Notes: a model not told the origin generated them from the sequence alone. Positions 1-7,700 are shown, counted from the stretch's first letter. The stretch: DNA of 14,005 nucleotides from an uncultured Chloroflexota bacterium (GCA_937927665.1 CALBRY010000125.1:1-14005), one strand, 5' to 3'. A program made the numbers and translations.

Positions 1-1409
1 TGGCGACCGTTGTAATTCAGGAGCTGCTGACCGAGGCGCAGAATCGCGCTGTCGTTTGGCGTATCCTGACCGCCGTATGCGCCTTCGACGATGATGATAT
101 TGTTCGCGCCTGTGCCACGAATGGCTTCGATGACGCGCCCGTGCATATTGAGCCATTGATCGGTATCGATGCCGTTACGTCCGCCCGGTTCGTTCATCAC
201 ATCAAACCAGACATACGGGTTATTGCGGTAGCGGTTCGCCAAGTCGGTGAACCAGTTCACGAGCACATCGAGATCGCCGCCTTGATAGTAACTGCCGATG
301 CGATCATGCGCTTCGAATACCACGACGATCCCCCGGCTGGTGAACGTGTTGACGATCTCATCGAGGTTGTTATTGCTCGTGAACTGCTGCCACGGAACCT
401 GCCCGGTGAACAGGAACGAGTTCACACGCACGAGGTTGAAATTCCAGCAGTCGTCAATGCTTGATGCGTCCCATACCGTCGGGCGATCCCATACCCAGTT
501 ATAGCCGTTGACATTCACGCCGCGCGCCACAAAGACATTCCCCTGCGGATCGTAGATGGTCGATCCTGCTACACGGAATCCGCCTGACTGCGCGGGCGGG
601 GGTGGCGTTGGGGGAAGCGGGGTCGCGACAGGCGGCAGTGTTGGGAACGGATTTTGTGGATTATTGGGGATAGGCGACGAATTCGGTCTGACGAACGTCA
701 ATTCGCCGAATACGCTCGGATTGTAATGCGAGGCATCAGCAGATTGATCATCATTCGACCAACTCAGCTTGTAATCGCGGTCTTGTGAACTGGCGCTGTT
801 GACCTGAATTTGAAACCCGATGGTGCTGTTCGTGCTGGTGTTGATGTTCCAGAACACATTGCGGAGCGGAATCGCCGCTTCGATTGCGTAACCCGATTCG
901 GTGCTGACGACGATCGCCCGTGTGCCGATTTGTTCATAATTCAAGCCCGCGAACATGGTTTGATCGAGTGATCTGCCGATGTTCGCCGCCGGAATCGTGA
1001 TCTGGGCGACGGCTTGGGTATAGCTGGTCATGCCCCGATTCTGATTGGTATTCAGGTAAATCTCGACCGAATCCTCATTCCAGTAGGCGACATCATGCCG
1101 CCCGGTGATGAGCGATGTATCGCTGACGAGAACGGCGACATACAGCCAATCAGCATCGGCGGCGGCGGCAAACTGTGCCGAGATCGGCTGACCGCTCATA
1201 TTCGGTCCGGTTGTGACGGACGCAAACGGTATTTGCGCCCACTCCGAAAGACTGCCATCAAGTGTGACTGCCGCCGGAGCAGCGGCGTAATAGACTTCTC
1301 CCGGATGCCCTTGCGGGACGATCGGGGCTTGTCCGGAAATGGCGGCGGGCAGGGTAAAGAGCAGGGCAGCGAAAAGCATCAGCCCAATCACCAATTTGTG
1401 GAAATGCAC
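1..1409 (-). CDS. Secreted CBM9-like / GH5-like glycoside hydrolase, 3' end cut by window
   Basis: Likely an extracellular beta-glycanase (cellulase/mannanase type). The visible 469 residues begin with a signal peptide (MHFHK, then a hydrophobic stretch to about residue 26). Residues ~45-240 resemble a CBM9/DOMON-like sugar-binding beta-sandwich, with the hallmark LDGSLSEW near its start. A proline-rich linker follows (~243-275, PTLPPVATPLPPTPPPP), then a GH5-type barrel from ~278 with FRVAGSTIYDPQGN and RGVN. Inside it, VRVN (~327-330), FEAHD (~365-369) and VMNEP (~404-408) fit the conserved GH5 Arg, His and Asn-Glu, making E407 the likely acid/base. The catalytic nucleophile lies beyond the window. 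The GTG start is the first possible start after an in-frame stop, and AAGG sits 8 bases upstream. The gene lies 75 bases downstream of the glycosyltransferase-like gene, suggesting a role at the surface glycan made by that locus. Family is fairly sure; substrate is unknown. Confidence 0.85.
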   Translation of the reverse strand, partial: MHFHKLVIGLMLFAALLFTLPAAISGQAPIVPQGHPGEVYYAAAPAAVTLDGSLSEWAQIPFASVTTGPNMSGQPISAQFAAAADADWLYVAVLVSDTSLITGRHDVAYWNEDSVEIYLNTNQNRGMTSYTQAVAQITIPAANIGRSLDQTMFAGLNYEQIGTRAIVVSTESGYAIEAAIPLRNVFWNINTSTNSTIGFQIQVNSASSQDRDYKLSWSNDDQSADASHYNPSVFGELTFVRPNSSPIPNNPQNPFPTLPPVATPLPPTPPPPAQSGGFRVAGSTIYDPQGNVFVARGVNVNGYNWVWDRPTVWDASSIDDCWNFNLVRVNSFLFTGQVPWQQFTSNNNLDEIVNTFTSRGIVVVFEAHDRIGSYYQGGDLDVLVNWFTDLANRYRNNPYVWFDVMNEPGGRNGIDTDQWLNMHGRVIEAIRGTGANNIIIVEGAYGGQDTPNDSAILRLGQQLLNYNGR

Positions 1410-1484
1410 GATAGGAACCTTTTTGAACTGCGAACAGGGGGACGCCTCTCCTAAGACGAGAGGGTGTCCGAAAACGAGCTGCGA

Positions 1485-2336
1485 TTACAGGGTGGTGGTG
1501 AGTTTTGGTGCGTGGAGGGCGATTTGCTGTCGGATGTAATCGACATCGAAGTCTTTCCCCACAAAATGCGCGACTTTGGTATTGAAGGGGAAAAGACGCA
1601 GCCCCAACTTGCTATGAACCTGATGGAGAAAGGTTGGGCGCGTATTCTGGAGTGTAACGGGCTTTTGCAGGTAGTCAAGCAAGAACACAGAATACAGCGT
1701 CCACTCACCAAAACGATTACGCGGCGTTGTTGAGTCATCCATGCCGGATAGCAGCTCTACGTAGGGTTCACTTCCGTAAAGCTCTGCTAGATAGGTGTTC
1801 AAGTGCATCAGCGCGTCACGGTTGAAGGTGAACAGATCGTTGATGAAATCGACATAGCGCAGCGCGTTGACGGGTTCGACGCGCAAAATACGCGCGATGT
1901 GCTTGATCCGCTCACGCTCGAAACGCACATGCGGATCGGGGAGGCGGTGACGGGTGTAGTACAGGATCGGGAATCCGCCGCTGATCAAGTCGTTGATGCC
2001 GATCGGCTGGAGCAGGATCGTATCCGCGCCGAGATTGCAGAAGTTTTCGGTTTCGCAGAAGCGATACGCGCGCAGTTTGATCAACTGCTGGCGATACCAA
2101 CCGGGAAGTTCCATCTCACGCGACGAGAGCCAATCGGAATCGGATGTGACGACGGCATTGGAGACAACGCCCGTCCGGTCGATGAAGGCTTGCAGGTGCG
2201 GCGCATCGTTGGTGATCAGGATCAGCCGCGCTTTCGGTTGAAAGTTGACCTGATACGACTGCAAGACCAGTTCGAGCAGGTAGCCGACATCGCGGCTGTG
2301 AACGCATACGAAGGTATCGAGTTTGAGGTCACTCAT
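1485..2336 (-). CDS. Putative glycosyltransferase, DUF6492-like
   Basis: A 283-residue soluble protein with no signal peptide or membrane segment. It probably transfers a sugar on the cytoplasmic side during glycan assembly. The N-terminus (DTFVCVHSRDVGYLLELVLQSY, then LILITND) looks like the first Rossmann-like strands of a GT-A fold. The stretch LPGWYRQQLIKL (~78-88) followed by NLGADTILLQP (~101-111) matches the WYxQQxxKL plus DxD-like pattern I associate with DUF6492-type glycosyltransferases. The usual first Asp of the metal-binding DxD appears to be Ala or Gly here (GADT, with D105 kept). Its ATG overlaps the stop of the flippase gene in TGATG, with GAGAGG about 10 bases upstream, so translation is probably coupled to the flippase. 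The family call rests on motif memory and no search was run; a non-catalytic role is possible. Confidence 0.6.
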   Translation of the reverse strand: MSDLKLDTFVCVHSRDVGYLLELVLQSYQVNFQPKARLILITNDAPHLQAFIDRTGVVSNAVVTSDSDWLSSREMELPGWYRQQLIKLRAYRFCETENFCNLGADTILLQPIGINDLISGGFPILYYTRHRLPDPHVRFERERIKHIARILRVEPVNALRYVDFINDLFTFNRDALMHLNTYLAELYGSEPYVELLSGMDDSTTPRNRFGEWTLYSVFLLDYLQKPVTLQNTRPTFLHQVHSKLGLRLFPFNTKVAHFVGKDFDVDYIRQQIALHAPKLTTTL

Positions 2337-3685
2337 CAGGATGCTTCCTCTCCCACAAACGCTGATTTACGAACAAGCCGTCTGGAGATGGCGAACAGCG
2401 CCACCGCGATCCCCGTTTGACTGATCACCCATGCCAGCCCGACGCCAGTAATACCGAATCGTTCGAGAAACACCGCGCTCAAACCGAGGACTAAACCTGC
2501 ATTGACTCCGTAGATAGCGATCACGGTTTTCATGCGGTTGTTGATACGTGCCAGCGCAACCTGCACCATGTTGTAGATATTCGGCAGCGCGGCGACCGCC
2601 AAAAGCTGCAATAGGATCGTGCCTTCTTCACCGTAAGACTCGCCAACAAACCGCAAGATCACAGGGGCGGCGATGATCAAGAACACAGAGAGCGGGATCA
2701 ACAGGCGGGCGATGCCAAGCAGGGCGCGGCGCTGATAATGCGCGACGTTTTCTTGATCGTGCGCGGCTTCGACCGTGAGCGAAGTCGCCATATTCGCGGT
2801 GATGATTTGCAGCGATCCGGCGATGATCCATGCTAAATAGAAGTGCGCGTTCGCCTCTGCTCCGGCAATCTGCATGATGACGATGGGAAGCAGGGCGCTC
2901 GACATGCTGGCAAACAGGGCGGCGGCATAATTCCCGGCGATATAGCGGGAAATTTGCCGTAATGGAATCGGTTCAGAGCGGGTGACGGCGTTTTTCAGGT
3001 AGCGCGGCAGCAGGCGGCGGAAGATCAAGATATTTACGGGAATGATGATCACCGCGACGGCAGCCGTCCACGAGATGAAGATGCCTGTATTGGCAAAGCT
3101 GGTCGCCAACCCGACAAGCAGCACGATTTTGAGGACAGAGAAGATCGTGTTTTCGATGGGAACAAACACCGCTTGACGCAGCCCGGTCAGCACTGCATCC
3201 TGAATGACAAACACGCTCCACAGGATCAGCGCGAACACGAACCAGATCGCCGACGCGGTGGATTCAACTAGATAGCCGAGTGCGGGCGACCAGAAGGGAA
3301 TTCCCAAACAGAAAATCAACGCGACAGCGGTTGAAAGCACGATCACGATGGCATATGCCGAAAGGATCAACCGGGCGGCGCGTGATCCGGCTTGCGGAAT
3401 GAAGCGGATCATCGTCTCTTGCAGGTTGATCTGCGCGATTCCTGATAAGAAGATCAGGATCGAGATCGCCGACGAGTTTAGACCGACGGTTTCCGTATCA
3501 TAGGTGCGGGCGGCAATTGCCCAGTAGAGCAAACCGAGTATTGAGGTGATTCCGGTGCTGGCGATCAGCGCATAGCCATTGCGATACAGCGGCGTTCGTA
3601 GATGTTCGATCACACCGCGTAAGCGGGCACGCCGAACAAGGCTATCGATTGGCAGTTCTACCGAAACAATTAGGCGTTTATCCAT
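2336..3685 (-). CDS. Polysaccharide flippase, Wzx/MOP superfamily
   Basis: A 449-residue integral membrane protein with about twelve to fourteen hydrophobic helices, for example YALIASTGITSILGLLYWAI near residues 38-57 and the C-terminal block FGITGVGLAWVISQTGIAVAL. Pattern and length are typical of the polysaccharide-transport branch of the MOP exporter superfamily (Wzx, RfbX, MurJ relatives), which moves lipid-linked sugar units from the inner to the outer face of the cytoplasmic membrane. The cytoplasmic N-terminus (MDKRLIVSVELPIDSLVRRARLR) is basic, and helix-linking loops are rich in Arg. The ATG start lacks a strong ribosome-binding site (GAG about 9 bases upstream). It sits between the GT-C/DUF1616 pair and the GT-like gene, so it probably exports the product of this locus. 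The substrate cannot be read from the sequence. Confidence 0.83.
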   Translation of the reverse strand: MDKRLIVSVELPIDSLVRRARLRGVIEHLRTPLYRNGYALIASTGITSILGLLYWAIAARTYDTETVGLNSSAISILIFLSGIAQINLQETMIRFIPQAGSRAARLILSAYAIVIVLSTAVALIFCLGIPFWSPALGYLVESTASAIWFVFALILWSVFVIQDAVLTGLRQAVFVPIENTIFSVLKIVLLVGLATSFANTGIFISWTAAVAVIIIPVNILIFRRLLPRYLKNAVTRSEPIPLRQISRYIAGNYAAALFASMSSALLPIVIMQIAGAEANAHFYLAWIIAGSLQIITANMATSLTVEAAHDQENVAHYQRRALLGIARLLIPLSVFLIIAAPVILRFVGESYGEEGTILLQLLAVAALPNIYNMVQVALARINNRMKTVIAIYGVNAGLVLGLSAVFLERFGITGVGLAWVISQTGIAVALFAISRRLVRKSAFVGEEAS

Positions 3686-3799
3686 CCACAGCTCAGAGTC
3701 TAGGGATACGGTACGATCTCATACAGACTACTTCGTATGCCTTCACGCCTTTGGATGAGTTTTGCCTTTTCGGGTTTCCGATCACCTGCGAAAAGCGGC
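3686..3799. other. 114-base gap between DUF1616 gene and flippase gene
   Basis: No ORF, tRNA or convincing terminator is visible. On the minus strand there is a weak CTTTTCG/CGAAAAG inverted pair with a long loop, and a 5-bp CATAC-N10-GTATG dyad at 3720-3739. Neither is followed by a T-run. A secondary promoter for the flippase gene could lie here, but I see no clear -35/-10 pair. The two operon halves may therefore be co-transcribed or separate. Confidence 0.4.
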
Positions 3800-4564
3800 T
3801 CACTGCTGCCCGGTGAGCCACACTTCCGCCGAGCGATATACATGGTTCGGTTGATCGAGGCGGTAAAGGTCGGCGCGGATCGGCTGCATGGTATCGGCGC
3901 TGATGGGCAGCCATGATTCCCATGTTTGCCCCGCTTCGATAATCACTTCTTCGTCGGTGATCGGGACGCTGCCTGCGCTCAAGACGAGCCGGTAAACGAG
4001 GTGTGCGTTCTCTTGATTGTGAATGCCGATGCGGACGCGATTTTCGGGATCGGCGGCATCCTGCAAAAGCCATAACTGGGTGAAACCGGGACGCGGCTGC
4101 TCGATGACTCCGGTTCGTGCGATGTTGATCGCGCCGAATGCGATCAGCACAGCCGCGCCGATCACCACGATTTGTTTCCCATTCAGCGGCTCAAAGGGAT
4201 CGGTGTCGGAGAAGGTTAAACGGCGTCGCGCGCCGCGCACAAAGGCGATCCCGCCATGAATGATCGTGAGCGCCGCCAGCCATAACACCCATGTAACGCT
4301 CTGTATGCCGAGCGTGAAATGAAGCACCAAGCCGCCTAAGCCGGTGAGCGTGGCGCTCAAGATGATGGTGAACAATACCCGATTCGCGGGGTTGTCGATT
4401 CGATCAGGAAACCATGCGGCAAGCACCGCGTATCCCGGCAGGGCGAAGATCATGAGGAGTGCCGCCGCTGTGCGTAAGATGCCGCCGCCGAAGCTGATCG
4501 CGGCGGTTGATAAGACCGTGAGCAGCAGCAGGATCAAAAAGCGGCGGGTGTTATCGAGTTGCAT
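3800..4564 (-). CDS. DUF1616-like membrane protein
   Basis: A 254-residue membrane protein. Residues ~8-130 hold about four hydrophobic segments, including a helix ending in FALPGYAVLAAWFP; the PGY...P motif is the mark of the DUF1616 family. A fifth helix lies near ~143-163 (IVVIGAAVLIAFGAINIA). The C-terminal ~90 residues are a polar, beta-rich domain, predicted extracytoplasmic, carrying VRIGIHNQENAHLVYRL and ending RSAEVWLTGQQ. DUF1616 proteins have no firm biochemical role and often sit in surface polysaccharide or glycoprotein loci. I placed the start at this ATG because a perfect GGAGG lies 6 bases upstream; the reading frame stays open to 4717, but that extension runs antiparallel to nothing useful and lies inside the upstream gene. 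The ATG overlaps the upstream stop by 14 bases, implying coupled expression with the GT-C-like protein. Confidence 0.72.
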   Translation of the reverse strand: MQLDNTRRFLILLLLTVLSTAAISFGGGILRTAAALLMIFALPGYAVLAAWFPDRIDNPANRVLFTIILSATLTGLGGLVLHFTLGIQSVTWVLWLAALTIIHGGIAFVRGARRRLTFSDTDPFEPLNGKQIVVIGAAVLIAFGAINIARTGVIEQPRPGFTQLWLLQDAADPENRVRIGIHNQENAHLVYRLVLSAGSVPITDEEVIIEAGQTWESWLPISADTMQPIRADLYRLDQPNHVYRSAEVWLTGQQ

Positions 4565-6500
4565 ATGCAGCCTCCACGTCATAAATCTGGATACTGCCGC
4601 TGTCGAAAATGCGGCTTGCCCCGAAAAGTGAATCGAATTTGTCCATCGCGCCGATCGGGAAGGGTTCACCGCCGCGATCGCCGTCCGGTTCACCTGCTTC
4701 AAAGTAGATTCCGACAAGCGGCAGATTCATACTCAAACGGCGGTCGAGGAGCATATATTCGACATTGGCGCGTCGCATGAGTTCAAACTCGGTTTCACCG
4801 AACACGGGGGCGTAATAGACCGATGCGAGATAAATCCCATCGGCAAGGTGGGTGATCATGCGCTGATTGCCGTATACGCTCATTAACAGCGTGTTGATGC
4901 GGTCGGCGCTCATGCGGCTTTGCGGAGTCAAGAAATCATTTGCCCAACGCGCCGCCGCGATACTTTCCGGCTCAACCGAGCGCGAATCGGCAGAAACAAG
5001 ATAGGTTCCCGGCAGACGTGACCACGGGGGCCAGCCGCTGATCGCGCCGCCGACAAAGATGATACTCGCCCAGAGCGTGAAGCCGATCACATAGAGGCGG
5101 TGCGGAATCTTGAGCGAACCGATCAACAGGACGCCCACCGCGAGGATGAACGCAATTGCCCAGAATAGAAATTCCGATGAACGGTTGGCGATCTCCCATC
5201 CGCTTGATGTCAGCCGGAATGCCTGCATGACCGGATGCAGAATCACGATCACCGCGAAGCCAATCGCGGCGGCGCTGCCCCGATAGCGCGAGAATATTTC
5301 CATCGTTTGCGTGGGCAGTACGGCGATCCGGGTGGCAAGCGGACGGCGCAGCCATGCGGATCGAATCACCTGAAACATGCCGATTGGCAAAATGACCAAA
5401 ATGCACACCACCGCCGCGACTCCGGCGTAACGCTCCCATATGGGTGATGCGCCGCCTGCCGCGTTTTCAAAGAGAGGGCGTCCGGCATAGGTTCGGGAGA
5501 AGATCGACAGAATTTCTGCGATTCCGCTGCGAAAGACAGGCAGCAGATAATCGGATGTCGTGCCGCCGACTAACGATGACCACCCGAACGAAATAGAAAC
5601 GCTCAAGACGGTGAGCACCACGAGCGGAATCCAGTTTTTCGCACTGCGCCGCTGCACGATCGCCACCACCGCCCATAAGCCGATAAATCCGCTCATCACA
5701 TAAGCCGTCAGGTGATGCGTCATCGACGTGAAGATGATCAACGGCAGGGCAAGCGCAAACAATCGCAAGTTGTGGCGTTCATCGCGTGTTGCGACGGCGT
5801 ATAAAACGGTGGTCGCCAGCGGCAGCGCCAGCGATTCGTAAGAGAACTGCGAGTCAAAAAAGATGAAATTCGAGTTGGCAGTATACAGGAGCGCCGCCAG
5901 TGCGCCGATCTGCGGTGAACTGCTGACCTGCTCATAGAGGAGATAGAGCGCCAGCATAAAGCCGACGCGGACGATTCCGAGGGTGATCAGCCCTGCTTCG
6001 GGAATTGATAAACCGCTCAGTTCGGCAAACGCGCCGGTGAGAATTTCCAGACCGGGGTAAGACGGGCTGACGGGAAGGATCGAGTTGGGGGTGAACAGCA
6101 CACCATCGCGCAGAATATTCGCGGCGGTGCGCCAATGCAGAAATTCATCGTGAAAGGTGAAATCGAGCGGGCTGTGCAGCACCTTCACCAGATACAGTGA
6201 GACACCAAGCAGCACAATTAGGGCGATGCGCTCCTGTCGTTCGGCTTTGATGCTGAGCAGACGTGCCGCCGTTGGCACGAAAATCGCCAACAGCCCGATC
6301 CACAAAAGGATCGGCGCATTTTGATCGGCGCTGCGGCTGGCGACCCCGGCGATTGCGACGATCACCAAGGCAATACTGTTCGTCAAAAAGAGATACGGAA
6401 AGAGTCCCCATGCTTGCGTGCTGATACGCGAGCGTACTGCTGAAGCGTGATCATCGCTCATCAGCGGGTTTGTCGGGGAAGGAGTCAGCGTTTGTGCCAT
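4551..6500 (-). CDS. Polytopic GT-C-like membrane glycosyltransferase
   Basis: A 649-residue integral membrane protein. After a polar N-terminus, helices start at ~33 and continue to ~490, roughly twelve in all, followed by a ~150-residue soluble C-terminal domain. The first large extracytoplasmic loop contains PLDFTFHDEFLHW (~111-123); the D118-E119 pair matches the acidic metal/lipid-phosphate motif of GT-C enzymes that use polyprenyl-phosphate sugars. SYPGLEILTG (~147-156) and NRSSEFLFW (~439-447) also fit this type. The C-terminal domain (from ~505) has ARWANDF and LMRRANVEYMLLDRR, typical of large archaeal/Chloroflexota-like GT39-related proteins. It likely transfers a sugar from a lipid carrier outside the membrane. 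The ATG has GGAAAGG about 14 bases upstream, rather far. It is the first gene of the glycan locus, 81 bases after the anti-sigma-like gene, and overlaps the DUF1616 gene by 14 bases. The acceptor is unknown. Confidence 0.7.
   Translation of the reverse strand: MAQTLTPSPTNPLMSDDHASAVRSRISTQAWGLFPYLFLTNSIALVIVAIAGVASRSADQNAPILLWIGLLAIFVPTAARLLSIKAERQERIALIVLLGVSLYLVKVLHSPLDFTFHDEFLHWRTAANILRDGVLFTPNSILPVSPSYPGLEILTGAFAELSGLSIPEAGLITLGIVRVGFMLALYLLYEQVSSSPQIGALAALLYTANSNFIFFDSQFSYESLALPLATTVLYAVATRDERHNLRLFALALPLIIFTSMTHHLTAYVMSGFIGLWAVVAIVQRRSAKNWIPLVVLTVLSVSISFGWSSLVGGTTSDYLLPVFRSGIAEILSIFSRTYAGRPLFENAAGGASPIWERYAGVAAVVCILVILPIGMFQVIRSAWLRRPLATRIAVLPTQTMEIFSRYRGSAAAIGFAVIVILHPVMQAFRLTSSGWEIANRSSEFLFWAIAFILAVGVLLIGSLKIPHRLYVIGFTLWASIIFVGGAISGWPPWSRLPGTYLVSADSRSVEPESIAAARWANDFLTPQSRMSADRINTLLMSVYGNQRMITHLADGIYLASVYYAPVFGETEFELMRRANVEYMLLDRRLSMNLPLVGIYFEAGEPDGDRGGEPFPIGAMDKFDSLFGASRIFDSGSIQIYDVEAAYATR
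4571..4575 (-). promoter_or_regulatory. Shine-Dalgarno GGAGG that fixes the DUF1616 start
   Basis: On the minus strand GGAGG lies 6 bases before the ATG at 4564, inside the last codons of the GT-C-like gene. Its ideal spacing is the main reason to reject the longer frame that opens at 4717. Confidence 0.7.
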
Positions 6501-6517
6501 CGTTTTAGAATTTACCT

Positions 6518-6539
6518 TTCCAGCAAGCGCGTTCTGGAA
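6518..6539. promoter_or_regulatory. TTCCAG-N10-CTGGAA dyad in the leader of the glycan locus
   Basis: A perfect 6-bp inverted repeat with a 10-base spacer, 17 bases before the ATG of the GT-C-like gene. On the minus strand the second arm (CTGGAA) runs directly into AGG, the only purine-rich candidate ribosome-binding site. It could be an operator for a dimeric regulator, or an RNA hairpin that limits ribosome access. Six-base arms also arise by chance, so this is a weak call. Confidence 0.3.
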
Positions 6540-6581
6540 GCATCAAAACAACGGCTGTATTTTTCAATAACGCTGGTACGT

Positions 6582-6899
6582 TTACTTATTTTTGGCGTCC
6601 CCTTTTGATGCGACTGGCGCTTCGGGCGGCGCGGGTTCGTCGCGGATGGCATCAAGAATATCGCCTAACAGAGCGGCGGGCGGCGAAACCGGGTCGACCC
6701 GATCCAGAAACCCGACTGCAACAGCGGCATAATCCTTAAGCTCCCCTTTTGCTTCAGGACACGCTTCAAATAATGCTTGTATCCGCGCCATTTCATCTGC
6801 GTTGAGTGCGCCGATTACATAAGCGGGCAGCATTTCGCGAAGTTCTTGACATGGTGATAAAGCGTGCTGCGAATTTCTAACTTCCGTGTTCTCATCCAT
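6582..6899 (-). CDS. Short soluble anti-sigma-like protein (RskA N-terminal type)
   Basis: A 105-residue protein. Residues ~17-65 (CQELREMLPAYVIGALNADEM...LFEACPEAKGEL) match the N-terminal sigma-binding region of RskA/anti-sigma-K and related zinc anti-sigma factors, where LLPAYALGALDxxE is typical. Two things differ from the usual family. The HxxxCxxC zinc signature is degraded: C47 remains, the second Cys is A50, and L43 stands where the His is expected. There is also no transmembrane helix or extracytoplasmic domain; the protein ends in a Pro/Ala-rich and Lys-rich tail (PAPPEAPVASKGDAKNK). It should therefore be cytoplasmic. It follows the ECF sigma gene by 94 bases on the same strand, the classic position for its partner. 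The ATG is preceded by a distant GAGG (about 15 bases). Function as an anti-sigma factor is inferred from motif and context. Confidence 0.68.
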   Translation of the reverse strand: MDENTEVRNSQHALSPCQELREMLPAYVIGALNADEMARIQALFEACPEAKGELKDYAAVAVGFLDRVDPVSPPAALLGDILDAIRDEPAPPEAPVASKGDAKNK

Positions 6900-6993
6900 A
6901 ATGTACGATTGGCGACCTCAAGTAATCGTCTAATATGCCCATAATGGTTACTTTACATTCGCATCTGGCGGCGTAGATAGATGATTTTTGCTT

Positions 6994-7533
6994 TTAGGAG
7001 TTTTCGCGCATCCACATTCCCTTTAGTGTTTGCAGTCCATGGCGGATTCGGCTTTTGATGGTTCCGAGCGGCTCACCGAGATGATCGGCAATCTCGTTGT
7101 GAGTCATGCCTTTCAGGAACGCAAGCTCAATCGCCTGTGTTTGTTCGGGGGGGAGTTGATCGATCAACGAGCGGAGCAGTACGGCAACTTCCGAACCCGA
7201 CTCGATGCCGTTGGGTTGGTCGATGGTGTGGAGAAATTCATCAAGCGGCAATCCAAAGTATATCGTATGTTTGCGCTCACGGCGCAGAACATCAATCGCG
7301 GTGAAGCGGGTGATCGTCAAAATCCATGCGCTGACCGATCCGCGCGTTACATCCCAGTTGCTTGCGCCGTTCCATACCTTCAAGAATACGTCTTGTGTGA
7401 CTTCTTCGGCGAGTTTGTGGTCTTGGAGTACATGCAGCGCCACGCCGAATACTTGCGATCCGTACTGGTTATATAGTTCTACCAGCGCGCGTTCATCACG
7501 GTTGACTATTCGTTGTATCAGACTGTGCGACAC
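6994..7533 (-). CDS. RNA polymerase sigma factor, ECF family (SigK-like)
   Basis: A 179-residue group 4 sigma factor that would direct RNA polymerase to a small set of promoters. Region 2 spans ~14-88 (LVELYNQYGSQVFGVAL, then AEEVTQDVFLKVW at 42-54, and SVSAWILTITRFTAIDVLRR at 66-85). Region 4 spans ~125-172 (LPPEQTQAIELAFLKGMTHNEIADHLGEPLGTIKSRI), with the helix-turn-helix at the end. Length is normal for the family and no C-terminal extension is present. The start is GTG, with GGAG 10 bases upstream; no better ATG lies upstream. The neighbouring anti-sigma-like gene suggests partner control, and the glycan locus downstream on the same strand is the obvious candidate regulon. The stimulus sensed is not visible. 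Confidence 0.92.
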   Translation of the reverse strand: MSHSLIQRIVNRDERALVELYNQYGSQVFGVALHVLQDHKLAEEVTQDVFLKVWNGASNWDVTRGSVSAWILTITRFTAIDVLRRERKHTIYFGLPLDEFLHTIDQPNGIESGSEVAVLLRSLIDQLPPEQTQAIELAFLKGMTHNEIADHLGEPLGTIKSRIRHGLQTLKGMWMRENS

Positions 7534-7700
7534 AGGTCTTGAACTCCGATTCAGGGTTAGCTACTTGCGTGTGAGATGAAAAGCGCGAGAGATTGGCGCA
7601 GATGATACAACAAATGCCTGATAATTTCGTAGGAAATTAGGTGGGTTTATCATGCGCCGTGTGACCCATATGTACAGTTACGCATATATGAGGCATAGAA
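7534..7700. other. Intergenic region between activase and sigma operons
   Basis: 167 bases, AT-richer than the flanking genes, holding the palindrome at 7622-7639 and the likely promoter of the sigma operon. The CATATG/CATATATG pair near 7667-7689 is a loose dyad at the end of the activase gene. No ORF or RNA gene is visible. Confidence 0.45.
7622..7639. promoter_or_regulatory. Palindrome TAATTTC-GTAG-GAAATTA upstream of the sigma gene
   Basis: A perfect 7-bp inverted repeat with a 4-base centre, about 90 bases before the sigma factor GTG and about 60 bases past the end of the activase gene. On the minus strand a TATCAT hexamer, close to a -10 box, lies just downstream. The site could be an operator for the sigma operon. 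It has no trailing T-run, so a terminator for the activase gene is less likely. Confidence 0.3.

Noticed and set aside
1803..2420. A 205-codon plus-strand open frame opposite the GT-like gene and flippase end
   Set aside because: It crosses two real minus-strand genes, its product has no recognisable motif, and such long antisense frames are common at this codon bias.
3720..3739. CATAC-N10-GTATG dyad in the gap before the flippase
   Set aside because: Only five-base arms with a long spacer; expected by chance and no promoter or T-run beside it.
4565..4717. N-terminal extension of the DUF1616 gene
   Set aside because: The extra 51 residues are polar, unlike the family, and a perfect GGAGG marks the ATG at 4564.
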